Below are positions 1 through 5,446 of a stretch of 13,368 nt of DNA, piece by piece. The position numbers were made by a program, and so were the translations under genes. This DNA comes from an uncultured Actinomycetes bacterium (GTDB lineage: Bacteria > Actinomycetota > Thermoleophilia > Gaiellales > F1-60-MAGs149). Positions within the stretch are counted from its first letter, which is position 1; each line of letters starts with the position of its first letter. The stretch lies in contig CAJCBN010000125.1 in NCBI GenBank assembly GCA_903960645.1, positions 1-13,368 of the forward strand, in the 5' to 3' direction. A model generated the notes under the pieces. The model ran no database searches, was not told the origin of the DNA, and saw only the letters and a program-made list of their open reading frames with translations.

Positions 1-41
1 ATGATCAGCAGACGGGCGCGCAGGCTACGCAGCAGAAGCAT
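1..41 (-). CDS. Start of a probable sensor histidine kinase (partial)
   Basis: Only the first 13 codons lie in the window; the gene runs off the left edge. An ATG at 41-39 opens a frame that reads MLLLRSLRARLLI and has no stop before the edge. It overlaps the last 17 bases of the response-regulator gene in another frame. An AAGG and a GGGGA lie just upstream and could serve as ribosome binding site. A basic, Leu-rich start of this kind (LRSLRARLL) is typical of the cytoplasmic lead-in to the first membrane helix of sensor kinases, and a kinase overlapping the 3' end of an OmpR-type regulator gene is the usual order. No kinase domain is visible, so the identity rests on context and a short N-terminus. 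Confidence 0.5.
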   Translation of the reverse strand, partial: MLLLRSLRARLLI

Positions 42-711
42 CGTCCCCGACCTTGTACCCGACGCCCCAGACGGTGACGACCGGGCAGGCGTCGCCGAGC
101 TTGCGGCGCAGCTGGCGCACGTGCACGTCGACGGTGCGGGTGTCCCCCGCGAAGGTGTATCCCCAGACGCGCTCGAGCAGCTGGTCGCGCGTCAGCACGT
201 GCCCGCGCTCCTCAAGCAGCGTCCACAGGAGGTCGAACTCCTTCGGCGCGAGCTGGACCTCCTCACCGGCCACCTTGACCTCATGGCGCCCGCGGTCAAT
301 CGTGACGCTGCCGTGGCTGAGCGTGCCGCCGATCGGCTGAGCCGTCGCCGGGGCGCGCCGCAGGATCGCCTTGACGCGCGCCACGAGCTCACGAGCGTTG
401 AAGGGCTTGGTGACGTAGTCGTCCGCGCCGACCTCAAGCCCGACGATCTTGTCGATGTCGTCATCGCGGGCCGTCAGCATGATGATCGGCACCTGCGACG
501 TGGCGCGGATGCGGCGACAGACCTCAAGCCCATCGATGCCGGGCAGGTTGAGGTCGAGCAGCACCAGGTTCGGCGGGTCCTGCTCCATCGCGCGCATGGC
601 GTCCTCACCGCTGAGGACATGCGTCACCGTGAAGCCGTCGCGTTCGAGGTACGTCTTCGTCGGCGTGGCGATATTGACCTCGTCCTCGACGATCAGAATG
701 CGGTCGGCCAT
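25..711 (-). CDS. OmpR/PhoB-family response regulator
   Basis: A DNA-binding response regulator of 228 residues, the normal length for the OmpR/PhoB class. The receiver domain (about 1-120) has the acidic pocket E9/D10, phospho-acceptor D53 in the LLDLNLPGIDG stretch, the switch Thr at T80 and the conserved Lys at K102 in VTKPF. A winged-helix effector domain fills about 133-222, with the typical LAPKEFDLLWTL and TVDVHVRQLRRKLG segments and the closing GVGYK wing. The ATG at 711 is preceded by AGGGAG and lies 9 bases after the stop of a secreted-protein gene, so the two are probably co-transcribed. The next gene overlaps its 3' end and looks like the cognate kinase. The stimulus and target genes cannot be read from the sequence. 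Confidence 0.95.
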   Translation of the reverse strand: MADRILIVEDEVNIATPTKTYLERDGFTVTHVLSGEDAMRAMEQDPPNLVLLDLNLPGIDGLEVCRRIRATSQVPIIMLTARDDDIDKIVGLEVGADDYVTKPFNARELVARVKAILRRAPATAQPIGGTLSHGSVTIDRGRHEVKVAGEEVQLAPKEFDLLWTLLEERGHVLTRDQLLERVWGYTFAGDTRTVDVHVRQLRRKLGDACPVVTVWGVGYKVGDDASAA

Positions 712-720
712 GGTGGCTCC

Positions 721-1188
721 CTACGGCTTCAGCTCGACGAGCACGGGCAGATCGGCACGATCGTAGGCAACGTCCTCGGCGCCGTCGGCGCTGAACTCCC
801 CGGTACCGTGGACGCGTACCTGTCCGCAGCCGTTGATGAAGATGTCACGGATCTCGCTGGCACGCCGCAGGGTGACCGTGTACGCCCCGGCCTGCTGGTG
901 CATCAGCTTGACCGGCTTGAGGACGGTCCACGTGACGTTCAGCCGGGTGCGCTTGAGGGTGACGCAATTGTGCAGGACCGCGCCGTCGAGACAGGCGATC
1001 CCCTTCAGCGTCCGCGGGCCGACGATCTGCGTCTTCGGGCCGATATACCCGATCAGGAGCGACGACTCGCCCCCGGCGGCGGAGCGGTAGGTGAGGTCGC
1101 CGGCGACGGTCGCAGCCTCGAACGACTTGGCGGCCGCCGTGGGCACGGCGATCAGCAGCATTGCGAGGGCGAGGGTGAGACGACGCAC
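721..1188 (-). CDS. Small secreted protein of unknown function
   Basis: A 155-residue protein I do not recognise. It has a clear Sec signal peptide: Arg-Arg at 2-3, a hydrophobic core to about 17 and a likely cut after TAAA (20/21). The mature part looks beta-rich, with alternating hydrophobic residues, and has three cysteines (C66, C75, C121). There is no membrane anchor after the signal. The start is GTG at 1188-1186. No SD precedes it, but CATAAT at 1200-1195 ends six bases before the GTG, which would fit a leaderless transcript. The gene is the first of the apparent operon with the response regulator (9-base gap), so it may be an extracytoplasmic partner or target of that two-component system; this is inference from position only. 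A polymer-binding or stress-sensing role is possible but unsupported. Confidence 0.75.
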   Translation of the reverse strand: MRRLTLALAMLLIAVPTAAAKSFEAATVAGDLTYRSAAGGESSLLIGYIGPKTQIVGPRTLKGIACLDGAVLHNCVTLKRTRLNVTWTVLKPVKLMHQQAGAYTVTLRRASEIRDIFINGCGQVRVHGTGEFSADGAEDVAYDRADLPVLVELKP

Positions 1189-1194
1189 CTACGC

Positions 1195-1200
1195 ATTATG
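1195..1200 (-). promoter_or_regulatory. -10-like element, secreted-protein/response-regulator operon
   Basis: CATAAT on the minus strand matches five of six positions of TATAAT. Six bases separate it from the GTG at 1188, so transcription would start at or next to the start codon. No convincing -35 is visible in the 44-base gap after the hbd stop codon. Confidence 0.45.
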
Positions 1201-1232
1201 CGCCTCAAAACGCGGCTCCGGCGGCGACAGCG

Positions 1233-2087
1233 TCAGCGGGCGTCGTAGGTATGGAAGCCAACGCCGGACTTCCGGCCGAGCCGACCCTCGGCGACCATCT
1301 CCGCGAGCAGCGGGTGCGGCGCGTAGTGGTCGTCGCCGAGCCCCTCGGCGATTGCCTGCGCGGCGTGCATCTGCACGTCGACGCCGATCAGGTCGATCAA
1401 CGCGAGCGGTCCCATCGGCCAGCCGGCGCCGGCCTTCAGCGCACGGTCGAGATCAACCGGGTCGGCGCCCGTCTCGGCGAGCGTGCGGACCGCGTCGTTG
1501 AGCATTGGTACCAGCACGCGGTTGACGAGGAAGCCCGGGGTATCGGGACACGGCACGGCCTCCTTGTCGAGGCCCTCGGCGAATTCGATTGCGTCGGCGT
1601 AGACCTGGGGATCGACGAGCTGGGTGCGGACGACCTCGACGAGCTTCATGACGGGTGCCGGGTTGAAGAAGTGCAGGCCGACGACGCGGTCGGGGCGGCC
1701 GCTGGCCTCGGCGATGCCGGTCACGGAGATGGCGGAGGTGTTGGTGGCGAGGATCGCGTCCGGCTGCATCAGCTCGCCGAGCTCGTGGAAGAGCGCGTGC
1801 TTGACGTCGGGCAATTCGGCGACGGCCTCGATCACGAGGTCGGCGTCCTTGAGGCCGGCGAGCGCCTCGGCACCGGTCAACCGCGCCAGCGCGGCGTCGG
1901 CGTCGGCCTGCGCCATGGTGCCCTTCTCGACGCGCCGGGCGAAGCCCTTGGCGACCCGGGCCAGCCCGGTCTCGCGTGCGGCAGGAAAGCCGTCGAAGGC
2001 GATCACGTCGTGGCCGGCCGCCAGGCAGACCTCGACGATTCCCGCGCCCATCGTCCCGAGTCCGATCACTCCGATCACCTGCGTCAT
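1233..2087 (-). CDS. hbd: 3-hydroxybutyryl-CoA dehydrogenase
   Basis: An NAD(P)-dependent 3-hydroxyacyl-CoA dehydrogenase of 284 residues, the usual length for the single-function 3-hydroxybutyryl-CoA dehydrogenase family. It interconverts 3-hydroxyacyl-CoA and 3-oxoacyl-CoA in beta-oxidation or butyrate/PHB metabolism in the cytoplasm. The Rossmann motif GLGTMG is at 9-14. The catalytic set is S118 (in TNTSAIS), H139 (in GLHFFNPAPVMKLVEV), E151 and N189, with the same spacing as in the human mitochondrial enzyme. The C-terminal helical domain begins near PDTPGFLVNR. I chose ATG 2087 because GGAGG lies four bases upstream (GTG at 2090 is the alternative) and because a more distant in-frame TTG at 2126 would add 13 residues ahead of the Rossmann strand. 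It is divergent from the zinc-ribbon genes. Substrate chain length is not readable; a mycobacterial FadB2-like role is equally possible. Confidence 0.93.
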   Translation of the reverse strand: MTQVIGVIGLGTMGAGIVEVCLAAGHDVIAFDGFPAARETGLARVAKGFARRVEKGTMAQADADAALARLTGAEALAGLKDADLVIEAVAELPDVKHALFHELGELMQPDAILATNTSAISVTGIAEASGRPDRVVGLHFFNPAPVMKLVEVVRTQLVDPQVYADAIEFAEGLDKEAVPCPDTPGFLVNRVLVPMLNDAVRTLAETGADPVDLDRALKAGAGWPMGPLALIDLIGVDVQMHAAQAIAEGLGDDHYAPHPLLAEMVAEGRLGRKSGVGFHTYDAR

Positions 2088-2145
2088 CACGCCTCCGCTG
2101 TCGCCGACACCGGCATCGTGCCGCAAACCGCGGGCCGGTGCAGCC

Positions 2146-2159
2146 GCCTCAACTGAGGC
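2146..2159. promoter_or_regulatory. Inverted repeat in the hbd/zinc-ribbon divergent region
   Basis: GCCTCA and TGAGGC are separated by AC, giving a compact 6+6 inverted repeat between two divergent starts (2087 minus and 2215 plus). Its size and position suit an operator for a dimeric repressor, perhaps an acyl-CoA-responsive TetR-type protein given the hbd neighbour, but no regulator gene is nearby. The rest of the gap (2088-2214) shows only the SD of hbd and the -10 at 2200. Confidence 0.3.
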
Positions 2160-2199
2160 TGTTATCCAAGATGGAACAGGGTCTCACGCCCCCGCCCCG

Positions 2200-2205
2200 T
2201 ATACT
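2200..2205 (+). promoter_or_regulatory. -10 element of the zinc-ribbon operon
   Basis: TATACT (five of six to consensus) ends nine bases before the ATG at 2215. There is no SD between them, so the transcript would have a leader of only about 0-3 bases. No good -35 is visible about 17 bases upstream. Confidence 0.5.
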
Positions 2206-2214
2206 TCCTGCGTA

Positions 2215-2688
2215 ATGGGAGGCTTTTCCGACCGCGCCCGCCTGTCCGCGCAGGGCCCCGGCCCGTCGGGTGACGTTGTCGTCACCGTGACTGCCACCGA
2301 GGTTCGCGACGCCACGGGCAATGCCATTGCGCAGCCCACCGCTGCTCCCACCGAGGCGCGCCGCGCCGTCGGCGCACTGCGCAAGGAGCGCGCCGGGCTC
2401 GCGCGGCGCTATCAGGAGGTGCGTGGCGATCTCGGCGGACTGCTGATCGAGATGGCCCGTCGCGACCAGTTCAACTTCCACCTGCTCCGCCTGCGCGCCG
2501 CCGAGGCCGTCGCTGTCGAGCAGCGTGCGCAGGAGATCGACGGCCAGCTGACCGTCCACGCCGTGACCGGGCGCGCCTCGCTGCCGCCGGGCACCGTCGC
2601 GATGACGGCGAAGACCTGCCCGACCTGCTCCGGCGCGATCCCCGCCGACGCGAACTTCTGCGCCTACTGCGGGACGCCGACGGCATGA
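2215..2688 (+). CDS. Coiled-coil protein with a C-terminal zinc ribbon
   Basis: A 157-residue protein of unknown function. After a flexible, Pro/Ala/Thr-rich start (1-45) it has a charged helical stretch at about 46-112 (rich in Arg, Glu, Ala, Leu; probably a coiled coil), then a short linker and a zinc ribbon at the C-terminus with paired cysteines C135-x2-C138 and C149-x2-C152 (CPTC...CAYCG). No signal peptide or membrane segment, so it should be cytoplasmic. The ATG at 2215 has no SD but follows a -10 element closely. Its TGA overlaps the ATG of the next gene (ATGA at 2685-2688), so the two proteins are translationally coupled and probably made in fixed ratio. Both carry a zinc ribbon of the same C-x2-C-x10-C-x2-C spacing, which suggests they work together. 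Confidence 0.82.
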   Translation: MGGFSDRARLSAQGPGPSGDVVVTVTATEVRDATGNAIAQPTAAPTEARRAVGALRKERAGLARRYQEVRGDLGGLLIEMARRDQFNFHLLRLRAAEAVAVEQRAQEIDGQLTVHAVTGRASLPPGTVAMTAKTCPTCSGAIPADANFCAYCGTPTA

Positions 2689-3425
2689 GCGAGCAGGACC
2701 ACCCGACCGTCGATATGCCCGTCGTGAACGCACCCGTCTTCGAGGCACCGCTGCCCGGCGCCGATGTCGCGCGCTGTCCTGCCTGCCTCTCGCCGGTGCG
2801 CGGCGATCAGCGCTACTGCCTGGAGTGCGGCGAGCGGCTGCTGGTCGATGAGATCCCGCCGCCGCCGGACGGTGGCTCCGCCTTCTCGAATCGTTCGACG
2901 ACGCTGCTCGCACTCGTCGCGGTAGTGCTGATCGTGGTCGGCGTAGGGCTTGCCTGGGTCGCGCTGCGCGAGCCGACCGCCGGCGAGGACACGACCGACA
3001 CCGCGATCACGGCGCCCACGGACACCGTCATGACGGACACCGGGCTGACCGACACGACGTTCACCGACACGGGCATGACCGACACCGGTTTCACCGATAC
3101 GACGATCACCGATACGGGCATGACCGACACGGGCACCAGCGCGAGCGGCTGGCCGGCCGGGCAGACCGGCTGGGCGGTCATCCTCGCCTCCAAGAGCCAG
3201 TCGACGTTCCAGGAGTCGGATGCCCAGCTCGTCGCGGATGAGGCGGCGACTGCGGGCGTGTCGATGACCGGTGTGCTCGACTCGTCGCTGTTCCCGTCGC
3301 TCAATCCCGGGTACTGGGCGGTCTTCTCCGGTCCGTACGCCACGCGCGAAGAGGCGGATGCTGCAGCCCTGACGATTCAGGGCCAGGGCTATCCCGACGC
3401 CTATCCGCGCGAGGTCCAGCCCTAG
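2685..3425 (+). CDS. Membrane zinc-ribbon protein with TDT repeat and SPOR-like domain
   Basis: A 246-residue single-pass membrane protein. In order: zinc ribbon with C31-x2-C34 and C45-x2-C48 (CPAC...CLECGE); a Pro-rich linker; one transmembrane helix at about 72-94; a low-complexity Thr-Asp-Thr-x repeat at about 113-150; and a C-terminal domain at 162-246 resembling SPOR (GWAVILASKSQS start, YWAVFSGPYATREEADAAA end). SPOR domains bind denuded glycan strands, usually at the division septum. The N-terminus would be cytoplasmic, since no cleavable signal is present, and the SPOR part outside, with the repeat as an acidic spacer through the wall. The start codon overlaps the stop of the coiled-coil zinc-ribbon gene. 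A role in envelope or division control is inferred, not shown. Confidence 0.85.
   Translation: MSEQDHPTVDMPVVNAPVFEAPLPGADVARCPACLSPVRGDQRYCLECGERLLVDEIPPPPDGGSAFSNRSTTLLALVAVVLIVVGVGLAWVALREPTAGEDTTDTAITAPTDTVMTDTGLTDTTFTDTGMTDTGFTDTTITDTGMTDTGTSASGWPAGQTGWAVILASKSQSTFQESDAQLVADEAATAGVSMTGVLDSSLFPSLNPGYWAVFSGPYATREEADAAALTIQGQGYPDAYPREVQP
3021..3134 (+). repeat. In-frame tandem repeat encoding TDT-x units
   Basis: About nine imperfect 12-base units (ACCGACACGGGC and variants with GAT, ACG, TTC or ATC) encode Thr-Asp-Thr followed by Gly, Thr, Val or by Gly-Met/Gly-Phe runs. Unit boundaries keep the frame, so gain or loss of units by slippage would only change the length of the extracellular spacer. 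Confidence 0.8.
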
Positions 3426-3463
3426 CCGCTCAGCGTCCAGGGTACTCCCGCCGCCGGGGCTTT

Positions 3464-3503
3464 GTGATTATTCGCACGAAACCTTGTGCGAAGAACGTAT
3501 CAC
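3464..3503 (+). promoter_or_regulatory. Inverted repeat overlapping the promoter of the 3621 gene
   Basis: TTCGCAC (3471-3477) and GTGCGAA (3486-3492) form a perfect 7+7 inverted repeat with an 8-base spacer. Shorter outer arms GTGAT (3464-3468) and ATCAC (3499-3503) flank it slightly off-centre. The right arm covers the -35 hexamer of the predicted promoter, the expected place for a repressor operator. It could also be a hairpin ending the upstream SPOR gene, but no T-run follows. Confidence 0.45.
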
Positions 3504-3512
3504 CGCTACACT
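3484..3512 (+). promoter_or_regulatory. Promoter of the Cys/His-motif gene
   Basis: TTGTGC (3484-3489) and TACACT (3507-3512) are spaced by 17 bases. The start point would fall near 3519, giving a leader of about 100 bases that is C- and T-rich and shows no obvious riboswitch or strong hairpin. Confidence 0.5.
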
Positions 3513-3620
3513 GCGGCTTACGCGCTTAGCAGGTTCCCCCCGCGGAGCGCCCCGCTTCTACCCCATCCGCTCGTAGCCCCGGCTTCCTGCGGCCTCCAAC
3601 CACTCCCCTCTGGAGTCCCT

Positions 3621-4034
3621 ATGTACCGCTTCAGCCGCCAGATCTTCATCGAAATCAAGGACGCGGTCGACCCCTCCCCCGACACCATCTCGGCCCCGGA
3701 GGCGCGTCGGCGCATCCTCGCCGCCTGCGAGAGCACGATCGAGCGCCTCGCCCGCGATAGCCGCTACTTCCCGAAGCCGGCCCGCAGCCTCTTCCAGGAG
3801 ATCCGCTACTACTTCCCGATCACCGAGCAGGCCCGTGTCTACTACACGGTCGAGCGCTACATCGGCCTCGCGCAGGACTTCATCCGCGACGAGATCGAGC
3901 GCCACGGCGAGGGCGTAGTTGCCCCGTGCCGCGCCACGACCCGCAAGGGCAAGCCGTGCCAGCGCACGCCGCTGCCCGGCCGCGAGTACTGCCCGTCGCA
4001 CTCGCACCTCGAAGAGGTCGTGCTCAGCGCGTAG
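3621..4034 (+). CDS. Small protein with a C-terminal Cys3-His motif (DUF5763-like)
   Basis: A 137-residue cytoplasmic protein without signal or membrane segment. The N-terminal 100 residues are predicted mostly helical and rich in aromatic and charged residues (RYFPKPARSLFQEIRYYFP); I do not recognise them. The last 35 residues hold C103-x9-C113-x10-C124-x2-H127 within PCRATTRKGKPCQR...YCPSH, matching the short probable metal-binding motif I know as DUF5763 (Cys, Thr-x-x-Gly-x-x-Cys, Tyr-Cys-x-x-His). The ATG at 3621 has GGAG five bases upstream. The gene is alone, with its own promoter and probable operator before it and a strong hairpin after it. In other proteins the motif is an add-on to unrelated domains, so it gives little functional information; nucleic-acid binding is one possibility. 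Confidence 0.8.
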   Translation: MYRFSRQIFIEIKDAVDPSPDTISAPEARRRILAACESTIERLARDSRYFPKPARSLFQEIRYYFPITEQARVYYTVERYIGLAQDFIRDEIERHGEGVVAPCRATTRKGKPCQRTPLPGREYCPSHSHLEEVVLSA

Positions 4035-4059
4035 ACCCGCGCGACGTACCAGAGGTTGG

Positions 4060-4091
4060 CGAGGGGTCCGGGAGCAATCCCGGGCCCCTCG
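4060..4091 (+). terminator. Strong hairpin after the Cys/His-motif gene
   Basis: A 14-bp stem (CGAGGGGTCCGGGA with TCCCGGGCCCCTCG, one G-U pair) is closed by a GCAA tetraloop of the stable GNRA type, 25 bases after the stop at 4034. It is followed only by a short TCGTTT, so U-tract support is weak, as is common in GC-rich actinobacteria. In this convergent gap it could also serve dinB from the other side. Confidence 0.75.
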
Positions 4092-4125
4092 TCGTTTCCG
4101 GCCCGAGGCGGACGTGGCACACCGG

Positions 4126-4205
4126 GGTTTGTGCTGTCCACCCGCGACGCGCTGTGCCGGCGTTGCTGCCAACCCGGACATCACAAACCTCGGTTTGTCA
4201 TGTCC
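4126..4205. repeat. Three-copy 14-base repeat, inverted and direct, in the dinB 3' region
   Basis: Unit 1 GGTTTGTGCTGTCC (4126-4139), unit 2 GGACATCACAAACC (4176-4189, inverted) and unit 3 GGTTTGTCATGTCC (4192-4205). Each inverted pair differs at one position. Units 2 and 3 are separated only by TC and form a near-perfect 30-base palindrome; units 1 and 2 enclose 36 bases. Unit 3 contains the dinB stop codon (TCA at 4198-4200 on the plus strand). The arrangement resembles a REP-type extragenic element; it could also fold as a dinB terminator. Confidence 0.7.
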
Positions 4206-5295
4206 TCCCAGCGTCGCCGTTCGCAGAATCATCCAGCGGCAGGTGCAGCTGCTCGCCCTCCACGAGCCGCGACACGCTGACGCCGAGCAGGCGGATCGGC
4301 GGCGGTCGGTCGCGCAGCGCGCGCTGCAGCGCCAGCTCGGCAAGGCGCGTGATCTCCGTCACGTCGCCGGTGGGCTGCCGCGCCGACGAGGCGCGCGAGA
4401 GGATGCGGAAGTCCGGGTAGCGGAGCTTGACGGTGACGGTGCGTGCGACCAGCCCCTCGGCCAGCATCCGCTCCGTCGCGCCGGCTGCCATCCGCGCGGC
4501 GAACGCCGACAGGATCTCCGGATCGGCGATGTCGTGGTCGAAGGTCTCCTCGTTGCCGATCGTCACGGACGGCCCGCTGGCGGCGACCACCGGGCGGGCA
4601 TCGATGCCGCGGGCGCGCTCGCGCAGGTCCCGCCCGACGGCGCCGGGGAGCACCAGCCGCAGCGTCTCGTCGTCAAGATCGGCCAGCTGGCCGATCCGCT
4701 CGAACCCCGCGATCTGCAGGCGCTTGTCGGCCTTCGGGCCGATCCCGGGCAGTGCGCGCAGGGGCAGCGGCGCGAGGAACTCCTCCTCCCGTCCCGCCGC
4801 GACGACCACCAGGCCGACGGGCTTGTCCTGGTCCGAGGCGACCTTGGCGACCGTCTTGCCCGTGCCGCAACCGAACGACGCGCCGAGCCCGGTCTCCCTG
4901 CGGATGCGCTGCTGCAGCTCGCCGAGAAAGCGGCGCGCCTCGCCCGCAGTCGCTGCGGCCGTGCTCAGATCGAGGTAGCCCTCGTCGATGCCGACCTGCT
5001 CAACGAGCGGCACGGCACTGCGCACCAGCGCCCAGAGCCCTTCGGAATGCCGCTTGTACTTCGCCATCTCCGGCCGCACGAAGGTCGCGGTCGGGCAGCG
5101 CCGGAAGGCCTCAGCCGAACTCATCGCCGAGCGGATGCCAAAGGCGCGCGCCTCGTAGGAGGCCGTAGCCACCACGCCGCGCCCATGCGGGTCGCCGCCC
5201 ACGACGAGCGGCACTCCGACCAGCGCCGGCTGCTCCAGCACCTCGACCGCCGCGAAGAACGCGTCGAGGTCGAGATGGGCGACGACGCGGCTCAC
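4198..5295 (-). CDS. dinB: DNA polymerase IV (Y-family translesion polymerase)
   Basis: A 365-residue error-prone polymerase of the DinB group, close to family length. It copies past damaged bases and lacks proofreading. The palm begins with HLDLDAFFAAVE: D9 is the first metal ligand, F14 the likely steric-gate residue. The second motif GIDEGYLDL supplies D104 and E105. The GIGPKADKRLQIAGF segment is the thumb helix-hairpin-helix, and a little-finger domain follows (about 240-345). The end carries QLHLPL at 349-354, a good sliding-clamp-binding motif. The residue before IDE is Gly where many DinB proteins have Ser. The start is GTG at 5295 without SD; TAGCCT ends seven bases upstream. It is divergent from a fused PafBC regulator of the DNA-damage response, which is probably relevant to its control. 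Its stop lies in a repeat. Confidence 0.95.
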   Translation of the reverse strand: MSRVVAHLDLDAFFAAVEVLEQPALVGVPLVVGGDPHGRGVVATASYEARAFGIRSAMSSAEAFRRCPTATFVRPEMAKYKRHSEGLWALVRSAVPLVEQVGIDEGYLDLSTAAATAGEARRFLGELQQRIRRETGLGASFGCGTGKTVAKVASDQDKPVGLVVVAAGREEEFLAPLPLRALPGIGPKADKRLQIAGFERIGQLADLDDETLRLVLPGAVGRDLRERARGIDARPVVAASGPSVTIGNEETFDHDIADPEILSAFAARMAAGATERMLAEGLVARTVTVKLRYPDFRILSRASSARQPTGDVTEITRLAELALQRALRDRPPPIRLLGVSVSRLVEGEQLHLPLDDSANGDAGRT

Positions 5296-5302
5296 AAGGA
5301 CG

Positions 5303-5308
5303 AGGCTA
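5303..5308 (-). promoter_or_regulatory. -10-like element of dinB
   Basis: TAGCCT on the minus strand ends seven bases before the GTG start, again suggesting a leaderless or nearly leaderless mRNA. An AT-richer tract lies behind it (5316-5340), but I see no standard -35, no LexA-type GAAC-N4-GTTC box and no clear match to the mycobacterial RecA-NDp motif. Confidence 0.35.
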
Positions 5309-5342
5309 CCACCTCATTTCCCCGCAAATAGCGGATTTTTGG

Positions 5343-5358
5343 GCTGCCTGCAGGCGGC
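5343..5358. promoter_or_regulatory. Palindrome between dinB and pafBC
   Basis: GCTGCCTGCAGGCGGC is a 16-base near-palindrome around CCTGCAGG, with one G-T pair when folded. It sits in the middle of the divergent gap, 35 bases behind the dinB -10 and 30 bases before the pafBC -10, so it could be a shared operator. Short palindromes are common in GC-rich DNA, so this is tentative. Confidence 0.3.
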
Positions 5359-5387
5359 AGACCCACGCAGCGATCAGCGATCCTGCC

Positions 5388-5393
5388 TATGCT
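5388..5393 (+). promoter_or_regulatory. -10-like element upstream of pafBC
   Basis: TATGCT, four of six to consensus, ends eight bases before an ATG at 5402. If used, the RNA would begin at about 5400-5402 and would exclude the in-frame ATG at 5389 as a start for pafBC. Confidence 0.4.
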
Positions 5394-5401
5394 GCCTTCC
5401 C

Positions 5402-5446
5402 ATGGGAGCGAGGAAACCGCAGGGCCTGTCGGGGGTCGACCATTGA
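5402..5446 (+). CDS. Possible 14-codon upstream ORF overlapping the pafBC start
   Basis: ATG at 5402 opens a frame reading MGARKPQGLSGVDH and ending with TGA at 5444-5446. It directly follows a -10-like element, so it could be translated from a leaderless RNA. Its stop overlaps the proposed TTG start of pafBC in the arrangement TTGA (5443-5446), as the ATGA and GTGA junctions elsewhere in the window do. Coupled re-initiation at a weak TTG codon would make sense of the poor SD there. It is short and could be chance; no family is recognised. Confidence 0.35.
   Translation: MGARKPQGLSGVDH

Noticed and set aside
1..1248. Long plus-strand frame opposite the response regulator and secreted-protein genes
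   Set aside because: Antisense shadow; the minus strand has a complete receiver and winged-helix domain here.
1233..2126. Longer start of hbd at TTG 2126
   Set aside because: It adds 13 residues before the Rossmann strand, while ATG 2087 has GGAGG at good spacing.
3021..3134. CRISPR-like array
   Set aside because: Units of 12 bases without spacers, in frame within a protein; a coding tandem repeat.
2813..3343. Minus-strand frame with a Val-Ser-Val repeat
   Set aside because: The repeat is only the reverse reading of the TDT-encoding tandem repeat.
3919..5331. 470-codon plus-strand frame opposite dinB
   Set aside because: Antisense shadow of an unmistakable Y-family polymerase; it also runs through the terminator hairpin and the repeat.
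5296..5442. LexA box or mycobacterial RecA-NDp motif upstream of dinB or pafBC
   Set aside because: No GAAC-N4-GTTC, and TTG-to-TAnnnT spacing on the dinB strand does not fit the RecA-NDp pattern.
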